A stretch of 64,000 nucleotides of DNA from Enhydrobacter aerosaccus (GTDB lineage Bacteria; Pseudomonadota; Alphaproteobacteria; Reyranellales; Reyranellaceae): NCBI RefSeq assembly GCF_900167455.1, contig NZ_FUWJ01000010.1, positions 1 to 64,000 on the forward strand, given 5' to 3'. The translations under genes and the position numbers were made by a program. Shown in pieces: positions 15,488-24,486 of the stretch (positions within the stretch are counted from its first letter, which is position 1; every line of letters begins with the position of its first letter). The notes under the pieces were generated by a model. It did no database searches, was not told the origin of the DNA, and was given only the letters and a program-made list of their open reading frames with translations.

Positions 15488-17071
15488 CTAGTTCTTCTGG
15501 ACGTTCCACAGCGCCAGCGCCGGCGCGTGCAGCAGGCCGGTGATGTTGCTGCGCATCGCCGACGGCGCGGTGTACTGGCCGAGCGGCGCATGCGTCGGAT
15601 AGTCGAGCATGCGCAGCTGCACCTGCTCGGCGATCGCCTTCTGCTTGGCCGGATCGGTCTCCTTGGCATAGGCATCGCGCAGCTTCTCGAGCTCCGCGTC
15701 GCACGGCCAGCCGAACGTCGCCTTGTCGCAGGAGGCGTTCAGGAACGCGGTCGACACCGGGTTCAGCACATCCGTCGATCCCCACGAGGTGAAGAAGACG
15801 TTCCAGCCGCCCTTGTCCGGCGGATCCTTCTTGGCGCGGCGCGACACCAGCGTCTGCCAATCCATCGGCTGCAGGTCGACCTTGAAGCCCGCCTTCTCAA
15901 GCTGCGGCTTGGCGACCGTGGCGAGGTTGTTGTGACCGGGCACATCGGTCTGATGCATCATCACGATCGGCGTGCCGTCATAGCCCGCCTCCTGCAGGAG
16001 CTGCTTGGCCTTGGCGGCATTGCCCGAAAGCTTGTCTTCCCAGCCCTTGGTCGATTCGAGCGGCGAGCCGCACGGGAACAGCGACTTGCAGACCGTGTAG
16101 TACTTCGGATCGCCGACATTGGCCTCGAGGATCTCCTTCTGGTCGAGCGCATAGAGCGCCGCCAGCCGGATCTTCGGATTGTCGAACGGCTTGTAGAGCG
16201 TGTTGAAACGCATCGCATATTGCCGCCCCGCCGTGTTGACGACGAAGGTCTTGATGTTCTTGTCCTTCTCGAGCAGCGGCAGCAGGTCGGGTGGCACCAT
16301 CTCGAGGATGTCGATCTCGCCGGCCATCAGCGCGTTCGCCTGCGTCTGCGTGTCGGCGATCCAGATCCACTCGACGCGATCGACCTTGGCCACCTTGCCG
16401 CCGGCGAGGCCCGAGGGCGGCTCGTTGCGCGGCTTGTAGCGCGGGTTCTTGACGTAGACGATCTTCTCGCCCGGCTTCCACTCATCCTTCTTGAAGATGA
16501 ACGGACCGGAGCCGGTGGGATCGGTGATCTGCGTGTTGGGATCGGTCTGCGCGATGCGCTTCGGCATCATGAAGGGGATGTTCGAGCTCGACTTGCCGAG
16601 CGTCTCCAGCACCAGGCCGTAGGGCTGGCTCAGCACCATCTTGATGGTCTTGGCATCCGGCGCGCTGAGCTCGGTCACGGCGCTCATGAGCTTCTGGCCC
16701 ATCGTGTCCTTGGCGCCCCAGCGCTTGAGCGACGCGACGCAATCCTCCGCCGTCACCGGTGTGCCGTCATGCCACTCGAGGCCGTCGCGCAGCGTGAAGG
16801 TCCAGGTCAGCTTGTCGGGAGAGACCTCCCACTTGTCGACCATCTGCGGCTTCACTTCGAGCTTGTCGTCGACCGCGAACAGCGTGTCGTAGACCATCAT
16901 GCCGTGGTCGGTCGTGATCAGCGCCGTCGTCCAGATCGGATCGAGGATCTTGAGATCCGAATGAGGCGCGAAGCGCAGCACCGTCTGCGCCTGCGCAGGG
17001 ACGGCCAGCGGGGCGACGAGCGCCGTGGCAGCCGCCATCGATAGAAAGACGCGACGAAGCGTCGACAACAT
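15488..17071 (-). CDS. ABC transporter periplasmic binding protein, peptide/nickel type (family 5)
   Basis: A 527-residue exported solute-binding protein. A signal peptide of about 28 residues ends PAQAQ. Family-5 features follow: VLRFAPHSDLKILDPIWTTA, then a YDTLF motif, GLEWHDGTPVTAEDCVASL, and a C-terminal part with QMRF-type strands. Such proteins capture oligopeptides, nickel or glutathione and pass them to a DppBCDF-type importer. No permease or ATPase gene lies nearby, so it is an orphan binding protein that must work with a transporter elsewhere. It is 39 bases downstream of an FprA-like reductase gene on the same strand. Confidence 0.88.
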   Translation of the reverse strand: MLSTLRRVFLSMAAATALVAPLAVPAQAQTVLRFAPHSDLKILDPIWTTALITTDHGMMVYDTLFAVDDKLEVKPQMVDKWEVSPDKLTWTFTLRDGLEWHDGTPVTAEDCVASLKRWGAKDTMGQKLMSAVTELSAPDAKTIKMVLSQPYGLVLETLGKSSSNIPFMMPKRIAQTDPNTQITDPTGSGPFIFKKDEWKPGEKIVYVKNPRYKPRNEPPSGLAGGKVAKVDRVEWIWIADTQTQANALMAGEIDILEMVPPDLLPLLEKDKNIKTFVVNTAGRQYAMRFNTLYKPFDNPKIRLAALYALDQKEILEANVGDPKYYTVCKSLFPCGSPLESTKGWEDKLSGNAAKAKQLLQEAGYDGTPIVMMHQTDVPGHNNLATVAKPQLEKAGFKVDLQPMDWQTLVSRRAKKDPPDKGGWNVFFTSWGSTDVLNPVSTAFLNASCDKATFGWPCDAELEKLRDAYAKETDPAKQKAIAEQVQLRMLDYPTHAPLGQYTAPSAMRSNITGLLHAPALALWNVQKN

Positions 17072-17110
17072 TAAACTTCTCCTTGTACGCCAGACGACAG
17101 AATAAAGGGC

Positions 17111-18295
17111 TCACTGCCCCTGGGCGACGCGCAAAAGCGCCTCCCAGTCCGTGAGCTTCACCCGGGGGCGCCCCTGCGCGGCACCTGCGGCCACTTCCGC
17201 CTCGTCGATGCGGCGCCAGCCGGCGGCATCGATCGACAGCGGCATCGGATCGGGACCGCTCTTGGGGTCGCGATCCTTGAGCCACTTAAGCACGTCCTGG
17301 GCCACGGCGTGGCTGTCGGCTCGATTGGTGGGAATGGTTCCGGTCGGGCCCCGCCGCGCCCAGCCGACCGCGAATACGCCCTCGCCCTGGGGAAAGTCGT
17401 CACCGCGATAGCCGATACAGGTAACCACGAGATCGGCCGGCACGACGCCCGTCGACAGCTCGATCTCGCCGCGGCGGACCGCGACCGGCCTGGCATTGAA
17501 CCGGAAATGCACCGAGATCGGCTTGGCGCCGGCCTTGTTGACCGCAAAACCACGCAGGATCTCCAGGTTCTTCGCCTTGCGCAGCCGTTCCGGCGTCGGC
17601 CCTTCGGCCGGCGGCTCGACCGCCAGTGCATCGGCATCCGCCAGCGCCACGGCACGTCCCAGCCGCCCCATCTCGGCCAGCTCGTTGCTCGTGAAAGAGG
17701 CCTGTTCGGGGCCGCGGCGGCCGATCACATAGATGTCCGTCAACGGCGCAGCGGCGATCGCATTCGCGGACTCGGGAACGATGTCGCTCTTGGCCATCTC
17801 ATCGGCGCTCTTGGCCAGGATGCGCGCCACGTCGAGCGCGACATTGCCGTTGCCGATCACGGCGACGCGGCGGACCTGGCTGAGATCGGGGCCATGGCGG
17901 AAGTCCGGATGCCCGTTCAGCCAGGCAACGAACCGCCACGATCCCCAGACGTGCGGCAGGTCTTCCCCCGGGATCTCGAGCTTGCGGTCGATGACCATTC
18001 CGGTGGCGACGATCACAGCGTCGTATCCTGCGCGCAGTTCGTCCCACGAGAGATCCCGGCCGATCTCGATATTGCCGGCGAAACGCACACCGGGCTGGGC
18101 CAGAAGGCGGTCGAATTGGCGCACGACCGCCTTGGTGCCCTGGTGATCCGGGGCCACGCCGCCGCGGACCAGTCCGAACGGCGTCGGCAGGCGGTCGATG
18201 ATGTCGATGCGAAGATCGGGCTGGCCGCGCAACAGACCGTCCGCCGCATAAAATCCGGAAGGTCCGGCCCCCACGATGGCTACCCGGTAAGTCAT
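17111..18295 (-). CDS. FprA-like ferredoxin/adrenodoxin-type NADP reductase
   Basis: A 394-residue flavoprotein. The FAD-binding VAIVGAGPSGFYAADGLL is at residues 5-22, followed by DRLPTPFGLVRGGVAPDHQ, a strong signature of the adrenodoxin reductase/FprA type. NADPH binding is represented by VAVIGNGNVALDVARIL, and the final FAD motif by FAVGWARRGPTGTIPTNRADS. This enzyme moves electrons between NADPH and a ferredoxin. The start is the ATG at 18295 that begins the first Rossmann strand; a long upstream extension lacks family similarity and overlaps queF. It is about 60 residues shorter than some homologues, and no ferredoxin gene is adjacent. Confidence 0.88.
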   Translation of the reverse strand: MTYRVAIVGAGPSGFYAADGLLRGQPDLRIDIIDRLPTPFGLVRGGVAPDHQGTKAVVRQFDRLLAQPGVRFAGNIEIGRDLSWDELRAGYDAVIVATGMVIDRKLEIPGEDLPHVWGSWRFVAWLNGHPDFRHGPDLSQVRRVAVIGNGNVALDVARILAKSADEMAKSDIVPESANAIAAAPLTDIYVIGRRGPEQASFTSNELAEMGRLGRAVALADADALAVEPPAEGPTPERLRKAKNLEILRGFAVNKAGAKPISVHFRFNARPVAVRRGEIELSTGVVPADLVVTCIGYRGDDFPQGEGVFAVGWARRGPTGTIPTNRADSHAVAQDVLKWLKDRDPKSGPDPMPLSIDAAGWRRIDEAEVAAGAAQGRPRVKLTDWEALLRVAQGQ

Positions 18296-18341
18296 GGCGG
18301 CCCGCTTACCATATGAGGGCGTCAGGTCTAAATACCTTCCC

Positions 18342-18797
18342 ATGTCCAAATACCCCCACCTCCGCCAGCTCGGCCGACCGGCCGCCCTGCCCGCCTCGCC
18401 CGACCAGGCGATCCTCGAGGCCGTGCCCAATCCCGATCCCAAGACGTTGTATCTGGTGCGCTTCACTGCCCCCGAATTCACCAGCCTCTGCCCCATGACC
18501 GGCCAACCCGATTTCGCCCATCTGGTGATCGACTACGCGCCCCGGGCCAAGCTCGTGGAGAGCAAGTCGCTCAAGCTCTTCCTCGGCAGCTTTCGCAACC
18601 ATCCGGATTTCCACGAGGCCTGCACGCTCGCCATCGGCCAGCGTCTCGTAAAGACGATCCGCCCGCGCTGGCTACGCATCGGAGCATACTGGTACCCCCG
18701 CGGCGGCATGCCGATCGACGTCTTCTGGCAGACCGGCGCCCCCCCTAAGGGCCTGTGGCTGCCAGACCAGGGCGTCCCGGCCTACCGCGGCCGCTAG
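18342..18797 (+). CDS. queF: NADPH-dependent 7-cyano-7-deazaguanine reductase QueF
   Basis: A 151-residue cytosolic enzyme reducing preQ0 to preQ1 in queuosine synthesis. The catalytic Cys50 lies in FTSLCPMTGQPDF, with Asp57 seven residues later as in the short (unimodular) type. The NADPH/substrate motif ESKSLKLFLGSFRNH and the zinc-free end YPRGGMPIDVFWQTG are present. It is followed nine bases later by queG, so two steps of the queuosine pathway are encoded together. The start ATG at 18342 fits the family N-terminus; an earlier ATG at 18294 would overlap the divergent reductase gene. Confidence 0.95.
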   Translation: MSKYPHLRQLGRPAALPASPDQAILEAVPNPDPKTLYLVRFTAPEFTSLCPMTGQPDFAHLVIDYAPRAKLVESKSLKLFLGSFRNHPDFHEACTLAIGQRLVKTIRPRWLRIGAYWYPRGGMPIDVFWQTGAPPKGLWLPDQGVPAYRGR

Positions 18798-18806
18798 GAC
18801 ACGGCG

Positions 18807-19985
18807 GTGGCGGCACGCCCACCGATCCCGAAGCGGGCGCCGCGTCCGGCCGGCCCGTCGGAACTGCGGCAGGCCATCCGCGACGAGGCTCTGCGGCTCG
18901 GCTTCGATGCCGTCGGCTTCGCGCCGGCAACGGCAGGCACCGAGGCCCGGCGCGAGCGATTGCAACACCTCGCCACCTACGTCGCACAGGGTTTTCACGG
19001 CGACATGGGATGGTTGTCAGAGCGAACCGAGCAACGCGCCGATCCGTCGACGCTCTGGCCGGAAGCGCGCACGGTGGTTTCCCTCGCGCTCAACTATGCT
19101 CCGCCGGACGATCCCCGCCTCGTGCAGGAGTCACCGGATCGCGCCGCGATCTCCGTCTATGCGCATGGTCGCGACTACCATGATGTCGTGAAGAGCAAGC
19201 TCAAGGCACTCGGTCGCTTCGTGTGGGACATCTACCGGCACGAGATCAAGGTCTTCGTCGACACTGCGCCGCTGATGGAGAAGCCTGCCGCGCAGGCCGC
19301 CGGACTGGGCTGGCAGGGCAAGCACACCAACCTCGTGTCGCGGGCGTTCGGCTCCTGGCTGTTTCTGGGCGAACTCCTGCTCTCGGTCGAGCTGCCGTGT
19401 GACACGCCTGAACAGGATCATTGCGGCCACTGCCGAGCCTGCCTCGATGCCTGCCCGACGGGCGCCTTCCCGGCGCCGCATCGCCTGGAGGCGCGCCGCT
19501 GCATCTCCTATCTCACCATCGAGCACAAAGGCCCGATCGCACCGGAGCTCCGCCCGCTGCTGGGCAACCGCATCTATGGCTGCGACGATTGCCTTGCCGT
19601 ATGTCCCTGGAACAAGTTCGCCCAAGAGGCACGGGAGACAACCCTGCGTCCGCACCCCGCCCAGGCTGCCCCGCTCCTGACCGACCTGGCACAGCTCGAT
19701 GATGCGGCTTTCCGGCGAAAATTCTCCGGCTCGGCGATAAAGCGCATCGGCCGCGACCGTTTCGTCCGCAATGTCGCCTATGCACTCGGCAATAGCGGAA
19801 AGGCCGACACCGCTTTGCCCGCCGTCGAACGGCTGCTGGATGATCCGTCGCCTCTGGTGCGCGGCGCCGCGGTCTGGGCCTTGTCGCAACTTGCGCCGCA
19901 GGAATTCGAACGACGTCGTACCGGCGCTCAAGACGCAAATGAAAGTGTCCGCCGCGAATGGGAGCGACCTAGCGCCGCGCCTTGA
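18807..19985 (+). CDS. queG: Epoxyqueuosine reductase QueG
   Basis: A 392-residue cobalamin and iron-sulfur enzyme that reduces epoxyqueuosine to queuosine at tRNA position 34. The GTG start lies nine bases after queF. The N-terminal cobalamin-binding domain is followed by two 4Fe-4S motifs, CGHCRACLDACPTGAF and CDDCLAVCPWNKF. The C-terminus has a HEAT-like repeat (SPLVRGAAVWALSQL), as in full-length QueG. The last 17 bases overlap the end of the convergent tadA gene. Confidence 0.94.
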   Translation: MAARPPIPKRAPRPAGPSELRQAIRDEALRLGFDAVGFAPATAGTEARRERLQHLATYVAQGFHGDMGWLSERTEQRADPSTLWPEARTVVSLALNYAPPDDPRLVQESPDRAAISVYAHGRDYHDVVKSKLKALGRFVWDIYRHEIKVFVDTAPLMEKPAAQAAGLGWQGKHTNLVSRAFGSWLFLGELLLSVELPCDTPEQDHCGHCRACLDACPTGAFPAPHRLEARRCISYLTIEHKGPIAPELRPLLGNRIYGCDDCLAVCPWNKFAQEARETTLRPHPAQAAPLLTDLAQLDDAAFRRKFSGSAIKRIGRDRFVRNVAYALGNSGKADTALPAVERLLDDPSPLVRGAAVWALSQLAPQEFERRRTGAQDANESVRREWERPSAAP

Positions 19986-20427
19986 AGAACGACCGCAGGA
20001 GTTCGCCGGCTTCCTGCTCGGCGAGGCCGCCGTAGATTTCCGGTCGGTGATGGCACGTGGGTTGGCTGAAGATGCGCGGACCATGGTCGATCCCGCCCCC
20101 CTTCGGATCGGAGGCGCCGAAATAGACCCGACGAAGACGGGCGAAGGAAATCGCCTGGGCACACATCGGACAGGGCTCGAGCGTCACATACAGATCGCAA
20201 TCGACCAGCCGCGGCGCCCCCAGGGCTGCCGCCGCGGCACGGATTGCCAGCATCTCGGCATGCGCCGTCGGATCGCGGTCGGCCTCGGTGCGATTGCCGG
20301 CCGCCGCCAGGACCGTCCCGGCCGGATCGACGATCACCGCGCCGATTGGCACCTCACCCCGCTCTGCGGCAGCACGCGCTTCGCGCAGCGCACGCTCCAT
20401 CGGCGACGGTCTTGTCGTTGCGTCCAT
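19969..20427 (-). CDS. tadA: tRNA-specific adenosine(34) deaminase TadA
   Basis: A 152-residue zinc deaminase converting A34 to inosine in tRNA-Arg(ACG). Zinc is bound by His56 in HAEMLAI, with Glu58 the proton shuttle, and by Cys86 and Cys89 in PCPMC. The C-terminal ARLRRVYFGASDPKGG region is typical of bacterial TadA. The start at 20427 was chosen because the family begins shortly before MERALREARAAAE; upstream extension overlaps a divergent gene. It overlaps queG tail to tail. Confidence 0.94.
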   Translation of the reverse strand: MDATTRPSPMERALREARAAAERGEVPIGAVIVDPAGTVLAAAGNRTEADRDPTAHAEMLAIRAAAAALGAPRLVDCDLYVTLEPCPMCAQAISFARLRRVYFGASDPKGGGIDHGPRIFSQPTCHHRPEIYGGLAEQEAGELLRSFFKARR

Positions 20428-20485
20428 AACAGGGAAAATACCGTAAGAATTGTCGGTCGCGCGTAAAATCGGGAGGAATGCGAGC

Positions 20486-21616
20486 ATGCGATTCAGCTTC
20501 ACGCCGGAACAGGACGAGTTCCGCGCGACCCTGCGGCGCGCCCTCGAAGCCCGGTCGCCAACCAAGGAAGTGCGGCGCCTGATGGCGACCGAAGCCGGGT
20601 TCGACCCTGACGCGTGGAAAAAGCTGAACCAGGAGCTTGGGCTGACGGGCCTCCATATTCCGGAAGCCTATGGCGGTCAGGGCTTCGGCTTCGGCGAACT
20701 TGGCATCGTGCTCGAAGAAATGGGCCGCGCCCTGCTCTGCGCCCCCTTCTTCTCGACAGCCGCACTGGCGACGACGGCAATCCTCAATGCCGGCACGGAA
20801 GAGCAGAAGAAGGCATTGCTGCCGTCGATCGCCGCCGGCGAGACGACGGCAACATTTGCCTTCTCGGAATCGGACGGCGGCAACGACGCGAGTTCGGTGA
20901 GCACGACGGCAACACCGTCCGGCAGCACCTATCGCCTCGATGGCACCAAGAGCTTCGTGATCGATGGACACACGGCCGACCTTATCGTCGTCCTGGCGCG
21001 GCGGCCGGGCAGCAAGGGGGAGGAAGGTCTCTCCTTCTTCACCGTTGCCGGCAACGCGCCGGGCGTCGACCGGCGCCAGCTCAAGACCATGGACGAGACG
21101 CGCAAGCTTGCGCGCATCGCCTTCAAGTCCGCCGAGGCGCGACTGCTGGGCGAAGCCAACGCTGGCGCCGCTCCGTTTGCCAGGACGATTCAGCAGGCGC
21201 TCGTCTGCCTCGCCAACGAGATGGTAGGCGGCGCCGATCGGCTGCGCGAGGACGCGCTCGAGTATGTCAAGATGCGCATGCAATTCGGCCGTTCCATCGC
21301 CTCCTTCCAGACGACCAAGAACAAGGCGGCCGACATGCTGGTGGATGTCGAGCTCGCAAAGTCCGCCGCCTACTACGCCGCCGCCGCATTGGACGAGGGC
21401 GACGAGGACCTGCCAGCCGTGGCGTCGCTCGCCAAGGCCTGTGCCTCCGAAGCCTATCTGCAGACCGCCATCCACGCCGTGCAGATGCATGGCGGCATCG
21501 GCTTCACCTGGGACAACGACACCCATCTCTGGTTCAAGCGCGCCAAGAGCTCGGAGATCCTGTTTGGTGATGCCAACGAGCATCGCGAGAAGATGATGCA
21601 GCATTGGACGCACTGA
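20486..21616 (+). CDS. Acyl-CoA dehydrogenase
   Basis: A 376-residue FAD enzyme that introduces a 2,3 double bond in an acyl-CoA. N-terminal helices (MRFSFTPEQDEFRATLRRAL) are followed by the middle beta domain with FAFSESDGGNDASSV and a C-terminal helical domain ending QMHGGIGFTWDNDTHLWFKRA. The catalytic glutamate in short-chain members lies in the last helix before the QMHGGIGFTWD motif and is not obviously assignable here. The start is the ATG after GGGAGG. It is paired with a second acyl-CoA dehydrogenase gene 12 bases downstream; such pairs may form a heteromer, as in steroid or branched-acyl degradation. Confidence 0.88.
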   Translation: MRFSFTPEQDEFRATLRRALEARSPTKEVRRLMATEAGFDPDAWKKLNQELGLTGLHIPEAYGGQGFGFGELGIVLEEMGRALLCAPFFSTAALATTAILNAGTEEQKKALLPSIAAGETTATFAFSESDGGNDASSVSTTATPSGSTYRLDGTKSFVIDGHTADLIVVLARRPGSKGEEGLSFFTVAGNAPGVDRRQLKTMDETRKLARIAFKSAEARLLGEANAGAAPFARTIQQALVCLANEMVGGADRLREDALEYVKMRMQFGRSIASFQTTKNKAADMLVDVELAKSAAYYAAAALDEGDEDLPAVASLAKACASEAYLQTAIHAVQMHGGIGFTWDNDTHLWFKRAKSSEILFGDANEHREKMMQHWTH

Positions 21617-21628
21617 GGAGCAATCGCC

Positions 21629-22888
21629 ATGACCGAACCGACCGAAGAGAGCGTCCGCAGCGAAGTCCGAGCCTGGCTCGAGGCCAATTGGAGTCCCGAT
21701 CTCGGCCTTGTCGAATGGCGCAACAAGCTGGTCGATTCCGGCTGGGGCGCACCGCACTGGCCGAAACAGTGGTACGGCCGCGACCTGCCTGTGAAGTTCA
21801 ATACCATCGTCGACGACGAGTTTGCCCGCATCGGCGCTGTCGGCGTCGCCAAGGCCGGCATCCGAACCTTGGCCGCGGCGACAATTCTCGCGCACGGCAC
21901 CGACTTCCATAAGGAGAAGTTCCTGCGCCGCATCCTCACCGGCGAGGATACCTGGTGCCAGCTGTTCAGCGAGCCCGGTAGCGGCTCTGACATGGCCGGC
22001 GCCGTCACCCGGGCCGATCGCCAGGGCAACAAGTGGGTGATCAACGGCCAGAAGGTCTGGACCACTTCGGCTCACAAGGCGCATTGGGGCCTGCTGCTGG
22101 CGCGCGCCAACTGGGATGTGCCCAAGCACAAAGGTCTTGCCTACTTCATCCTCGACATGAAGCAACCCGGCGTCCAGGTGCATCCGCTGAAGCAGATGAA
22201 CTACCACGCCTCGTTCAACCAGGTGTTCTTCACCGACGCGATCGTCGAGCCGGAATTCCTGGTCTCCGACGTGGGCGATGGCTGGACGGTGGCGACGACG
22301 ACGCTGATGCACGAGCGCCGCGGCGCCGATGCGCTGCGCTCCTGGGCAGTGGGGTCCGATCGAAAGGGCCGCATCTATGACGAGGAACGCGCCGAGATCG
22401 CGACCACGATGGAGCCCTACAAGTGGTACCCGCAGCGCGCCGGCCGGGTCGACCTCGTGATGGAGCGTGCCAAGGAAACCGGCAAGATCAACGATCCGGT
22501 CATCCGCCAGGAGATCGCCCGGCTTCTGATCCTGTCGAAATCGGCCGAATGGACCGCCCGGCGCGCCCGTGCTGCCCAGGAGCAGGGCAAGCCGCAGGGT
22601 CCTGAAGGATCGCTCGGCAAGCTGGTGTCGAGCCATATCGCCCGCCAGGCGGCGCGCGTGCACACCTATATCAGCGGCTCCGATGCGCTGCTGACCGGCG
22701 AGGACGGCGCCATGAACGGCGTCATTGCCGAAATCCTGGTTTCGGTGCCGGCCACCTCGATCGCCGGCGGCACCGACGAGATCCAGCGCAACATCATCTC
22801 CGAACGCGTCCTCAAGATGCCGAAGGAGCCGAGCGTCGACACGAACAAGCCGTTCAAGGACGTGCCGCGGAACGTCGTCGCGGGCTGA
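21629..22888 (+). CDS. Acyl-CoA dehydrogenase (second of the pair)
   Basis: A 419-residue flavoenzyme. CQLFSEPGSGSDMAGAVTRA is the flavin/substrate loop, VINGQKVWTTSAHKAHW the middle-domain strand, and AGGTDEIQRNIISERVL the C-terminal FAD-binding motif. It is longer than its neighbour and belongs to a different subgroup, so the two are complementary rather than recent duplicates. GAGGAG precedes the ATG. The likely function is beta-oxidation of an unusual acyl-CoA, with electrons passed to ETF. Confidence 0.9.
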   Translation: MTEPTEESVRSEVRAWLEANWSPDLGLVEWRNKLVDSGWGAPHWPKQWYGRDLPVKFNTIVDDEFARIGAVGVAKAGIRTLAAATILAHGTDFHKEKFLRRILTGEDTWCQLFSEPGSGSDMAGAVTRADRQGNKWVINGQKVWTTSAHKAHWGLLLARANWDVPKHKGLAYFILDMKQPGVQVHPLKQMNYHASFNQVFFTDAIVEPEFLVSDVGDGWTVATTTLMHERRGADALRSWAVGSDRKGRIYDEERAEIATTMEPYKWYPQRAGRVDLVMERAKETGKINDPVIRQEIARLLILSKSAEWTARRARAAQEQGKPQGPEGSLGKLVSSHIARQAARVHTYISGSDALLTGEDGAMNGVIAEILVSVPATSIAGGTDEIQRNIISERVLKMPKEPSVDTNKPFKDVPRNVVAG

Positions 22889-22957
22889 ACGTTCCCCCGG
22901 AGTGAACAAGGCGGGGCCTCCTTCCGGAAGCCTCGGTCGTCGTTACCGGAGCAAGAT

Positions 22958-23398
22958 ATGTTCCGCTCGATGCCGCGCAAGCCCTTCAGACTGCCGCTTC
23001 TGGTCGTCGCATTGATCGGAGTCGCGATCCTGGGGCTCGGCGCCTATCAAACACTCGATACCATTGCTTTCGTCGTGCGTGCCGAGCACGCGGAGGCGCG
23101 CTTCACGGGCGCCGTTGCTCGCACAGGCGGAAATCACGGCGGCACCTTCTTCCATCCGACCTTCGAGTTCGTCACGTCAGACGGAAGGACAATCGATTTC
23201 ACCCTTTCTTCCGGGTCGACCGAGCAGCCTTATTCGGCGGGCGATCATGTTCCGATACTCTACGATCCCACACGACCGCAAAATGCCCAGCTGATTTCAT
23301 TCATCACCTTATGGTTGATCCCATTGGTTCTGGATGCGGCCGGAGCCCTGTTCGTGAGCATAGCGGTCTTCCTGTGGGCGAAGCTGCCGCGGCGATAA
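22958..23398 (+). CDS. DUF3592-type membrane protein
   Basis: A 146-residue protein with a hydrophobic segment at 12-34 and a second at about 115-140, enclosing a beta-rich exported loop (FHPTFEFVTSDGRTIDFTLSSG, then VPILYDPTRPQNAQL). This is the DUF3592 architecture. The function of this family is unknown. It follows the acyl-CoA dehydrogenase pair after 69 bases. Confidence 0.75.
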   Translation: MFRSMPRKPFRLPLLVVALIGVAILGLGAYQTLDTIAFVVRAEHAEARFTGAVARTGGNHGGTFFHPTFEFVTSDGRTIDFTLSSGSTEQPYSAGDHVPILYDPTRPQNAQLISFITLWLIPLVLDAAGALFVSIAVFLWAKLPRR

Positions 23399-23432
23399 GC
23401 GGCAACGTCGCCTAAGTGGGCCGCCGCGCAGC

Positions 23433-23718
23433 AAATCGATCCTGACGTCCGGCACCGGCGGCATCTACGTCGAGATCCTGGAGGATGCCGTCTTTCGGAC
23501 TCTGCCCATCGATCGAGCGGATGCCGAGCAGATGGTATTGCAATCCACGGCACTGCGCTGCTCAAGGACGCTCTCGACAGGTCGCCGGTCGATCGGGAGA
23601 AGCTTGTCTCGTTGTTGCTCGCGGTTCCCGGATCGCCCTCGCCTATCCGGAGCTCAAGGAGATCGATCTCAACCCGGCCATCCTGGACTGCCGCCGGCCG
23701 AAGGTGGCGTCCCAGTAG
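23433..23718 (+). pseudogene. Decayed C-terminus of an ADP-forming acyl-CoA synthetase (ATP-grasp domain)
   Basis: Three successive reading frames together spell the end of an acetate/acyl-CoA ligase beta domain. Frame one gives GTGGIYVEILEDAVFRTLP and then DRADAEQM; after a frame change near 23530-23546 it continues HGTALLKDALDRSPVDREKL; after another near 23622-23631 it ends RIALAYPELKEIDLNPAILD and stops at 23716-23718. The N-terminal 600 or so residues are absent. It is therefore a truncated and doubly frameshifted remnant. It lies just downstream of acyl-CoA dehydrogenase genes, where a synthetase would make metabolic sense. Confidence 0.8.
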
Positions 23719-23750
23719 CGTCGGGAGACGAGCACGCGTATCTTCCCGCC

Positions 23751-24467
23751 ATGCCTCGTCCCCTTATCGGAGTCACGCTGGATGCAGAGAAGCCCGGCGG
23801 ATACTCCAAGTTTCCCTGGTATGCCCTGCGCCAGAACTATCTCGATGCCATCGATGCGGCCGGCGGCCTGCCGATAGCCTTGCCGCACGAGCCCGACCGC
23901 GTCGCCGACTACCTGCAGCATATCGATGCGCTGGTCGTGACCGGCGGCGCGTTCGACGTCGATCCGTCCTATTACGGCGGCGGCGACCGGCATGCGACCG
24001 TTGTCACCAAGGACAAGCGAACAGCCTTCGAGTTCGCCGTCACCAAGGGCGCGCTCGACCAGAACAAGCCGGTCCTCGGCATCTGCGGCGGCCAGCAGCT
24101 CCTGCATGTGGTGCTGGGCGGCAAGCTCATCCAGCATATCCCCGACTCGATTGCCGACGCCCTCGCCCACGAACAACCCAATCCGCGCAACGAGCCGGGC
24201 CATACCGTGGCGGTAGCCAAGGGCACGCAGCTTCACGGCATCGTCGGCACCGAAGAGCTGGCGGTGAACAGCGCGCATCACCAGGCCGCCGCCGACGCCC
24301 CGCAAGGCGTCGTCATCAACGCGGTCGCGTCGGATGGCGTGATCGAGGGCATCGAGGCCCCAGCCTACCGTTTCTGCATCGGCGTCCAATGGCATCCCGA
24401 GTTCCTGATTTCCGAGGGTGACGCGAAGCTCTTTCGCGCCTTCCTGGGAGCGGCGGCGGCCAAGTGA
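23751..24467 (+). CDS. Gamma-glutamyl-gamma-aminobutyrate hydrolase-like class I amidotransferase (peptidase C26)
   Basis: A 238-residue cytosolic hydrolase. The nucleophile elbow LGICGGQQLLHVVLGG contains Cys112, and IGVQWHPEFL provides the His and Glu of the triad. The family includes PuuD, which hydrolyses gamma-glutamyl-GABA in putrescine breakdown, and folate-polyglutamate hydrolases. No putrescine pathway genes are adjacent, so the specific substrate is uncertain. The ATG at 23751 begins PRPLIGVTL, the usual start of the fold. The upstream sequence is the pseudogene. Confidence 0.86.
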   Translation: MPRPLIGVTLDAEKPGGYSKFPWYALRQNYLDAIDAAGGLPIALPHEPDRVADYLQHIDALVVTGGAFDVDPSYYGGGDRHATVVTKDKRTAFEFAVTKGALDQNKPVLGICGGQQLLHVVLGGKLIQHIPDSIADALAHEQPNPRNEPGHTVAVAKGTQLHGIVGTEELAVNSAHHQAAADAPQGVVINAVASDGVIEGIEAPAYRFCIGVQWHPEFLISEGDAKLFRAFLGAAAAK

Positions 24468-24486
24468 GCGGCCAGGTGAGCAGCAC

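Noticed and set aside
18307..18316. Second copy of the TACCATATGA string seen in the LysR operator, upstream of queF
   Set aside because: Only one half of the inverted repeat is present and queF has no known link to that regulator, so it is probably chance.
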